A stretch of 15,050 nt of DNA, from contig NZFT01000025.1 of the NCBI GenBank assembly GCA_002690755.1, positions 20,053-35,102 of the forward strand, given 5' to 3'. The position numbers were made by a program, and so were the translations under genes. Shown piece by piece: positions 14,475 through 15,050 of this stretch (positions are counted from its first letter, which is position 1; each line of letters opens with the position of its first letter). The DNA is from Phycisphaerae bacterium (lineage in GTDB: Bacteria > Planctomycetota > Phycisphaerae > Phycisphaerales > SM1A02). A model generated the notes under the pieces. It was given only the letters and a program-made list of their open reading frames with translations, searched no databases and was not told the origin of the DNA.

Positions 14475-14492
14475 GGTGCTCCGAACCCGACC

Positions 14493-14936
14493 TCAAAGCC
14501 GGACGCGACCTTCGGCGTCGAGGGTCACGGACGGATTCCACGCGACCTCCCAGGCGAATCCGTCGGGGTCGGCGAAGTAGCCACGCACCCCGCCCCATGG
14601 GGGTGACGATGCCGGCCGGGTGATCCGCCCGCCGGCCCGTACCGCCCGCTGCAGGATCGCGTCGACCTCGGATTCCTCGGAGACGTTCATCGAGAGTGAA
14701 GCCGCGAGCGCCCCCGTGGCGTCCGACACGGGCACGCCGGCGTCCTCCGCGAGCGCGGCCCGCGGAAACAACGCGAAGACCTGCCCGCCGAGATCGTGGA
14801 AGACGACGTGTTCGTTGCTGCGCGGATGCGCCTCGAGCCCCATCGCCGCGTAGAACGCCCGACTCCGCGGGAGGTCGGTGACCCCGAGGGTGACGAAGGA
14901 GATGGCGGATCCGAGTCCGGGCTCGAGGTCGGTCAT
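14493..14936 (-). CDS. VOC/glyoxalase-family protein
   Basis: A 147-residue single-module protein of the vicinal oxygen chelate superfamily. It has AISFVTLGVTDLPRSRAFY (residues 11-29), the 'hhxLxVxDhxxSxxFY' opening of VOC proteins. HVVFHDLGGQVFALFP follows in the first half. A second half reads SLSMNVSEESEVDAIL, then AGGRITRP and GGVRGYFADPDGFAWEVAWNP, the typical closing 'G...Y-F-x-D-P-D-G-x-x-W-E' with a possible metal-ligand Glu. The family includes glyoxalases, dioxygenases and resistance proteins, and the sequence does not show which. The ATG at 14934-14936 sits where VOC proteins usually begin, although the frame stays open to the window edge. Confidence 0.88.
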   Translation of the reverse strand: MTDLEPGLGSAISFVTLGVTDLPRSRAFYAAMGLEAHPRSNEHVVFHDLGGQVFALFPRAALAEDAGVPVSDATGALAASLSMNVSEESEVDAILQRAVRAGGRITRPASSPPWGGVRGYFADPDGFAWEVAWNPSVTLDAEGRVRL

Positions 14937-15050
14937 GACCGAGACTCTATCCGCGACCGACCGACGAAATCGGTCGAGGGCGTCAGGCAGCCCCCGGGAC
15001 CGCGTTCCGCGAAGTCCCCGCCCGGGACCTCGGGCCCCGATCTCGCCGGA
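14937..15050. other. Window-edge stretch upstream of the VOC gene, content unresolved
   Basis: No gene can be supported in these 114 bases. On the minus strand three frames are open from the window edge. One runs into the VOC frame, one stops with a TGA overlapping the VOC ATG (ATGA), and one stops at 14983-14985. A 7-bp hairpin CGACCGA/TCGGTCG (14958-14964 with 14970-14976) has no T-run. The sequence beyond 15050 is needed to decide whether an upstream gene ends here. Confidence 0.3.

Noticed and set aside
1..15050. Search by eye for mobile elements, CRISPR repeats, tmRNA, rRNA, toxin-antitoxin or defence genes
   Set aside because: No transposase or integrase motifs, spaced direct repeats, attachment-site duplication at the tRNA 3' end, or defence-type domains were seen.

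Overview
The window looks like a chromosomal segment of a GC-rich planctomycete of the Phycisphaerae/Phycisphaerales type. The evidence is high G+C with strong G/C preference at third codon positions, weak or absent Shine-Dalgarno sequences before many genes, and a secreted protease ending in a dockerin-like calcium-binding repeat pair, which is common in that group. Small secreted proteins of unknown function and a lone lipoprotein fit too. The taxonomic call is inference; no rRNA or marker tree is available here.

Layout, left to right. The 3' end of a probable short-chain dehydrogenase (1-168, +) converges on smpB (185-673, -), the tmRNA partner in ribosome rescue. Divergent from smpB is a 938-residue secreted M36/fungalysin-like metalloprotease with a C-terminal dockerin pair (869-3685, +), followed by a strong hairpin terminator with a TTCG loop. 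It converges on queE (3779-4519, -), a radical-SAM enzyme of 7-deazaguanine synthesis. Divergent from queE is a tRNA-Leu(GAG) gene (4603-4688) with its own promoter and a second TTCG-loop terminator. A DUF429-like protein (4765-5568, -) and a small FmdB-like protein (5644-5874, -) probably form one unit. Across a 247-bp intergenic region lies a secreted protein that appears to start at CTG (6122-6721, +). It converges on an RluB/RsuA-type pseudouridine synthase with a long basic tail (6762-7967, -). Divergent from that is a YihY/BrkB membrane protein fused to a winged-helix-like tail (8035-9372, +), then an unknown coiled-coil protein (9526-10518, +).

The last third holds a secreted DUF1570-type HExxH protein (10557-11606, -) divergent from a secreted Kelch-repeat protein (11718-12929, +). 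Next come a STAS-domain protein (13051-13485, +), a short lipoprotein (13546-13755, +), and an isolated nuoB (13819-14388, +) closed by a terminator. A VOC/glyoxalase-family protein on the minus strand (14493-14936) ends the annotated part.

Most genes are housekeeping or secreted single-gene units in alternating orientation. I see no transposase, integrase, CRISPR array, phage gene, toxin-antitoxin pair or defence island, and no convincing undescribed multi-gene system. The most unusual items are the CTG-started secreted protein with a possibly altered 3' end, the detached nuoB, the FmdB-like protein without its first zinc knuckle, the long basic tail on the pseudouridine synthase, and the unknown coiled-coil protein.
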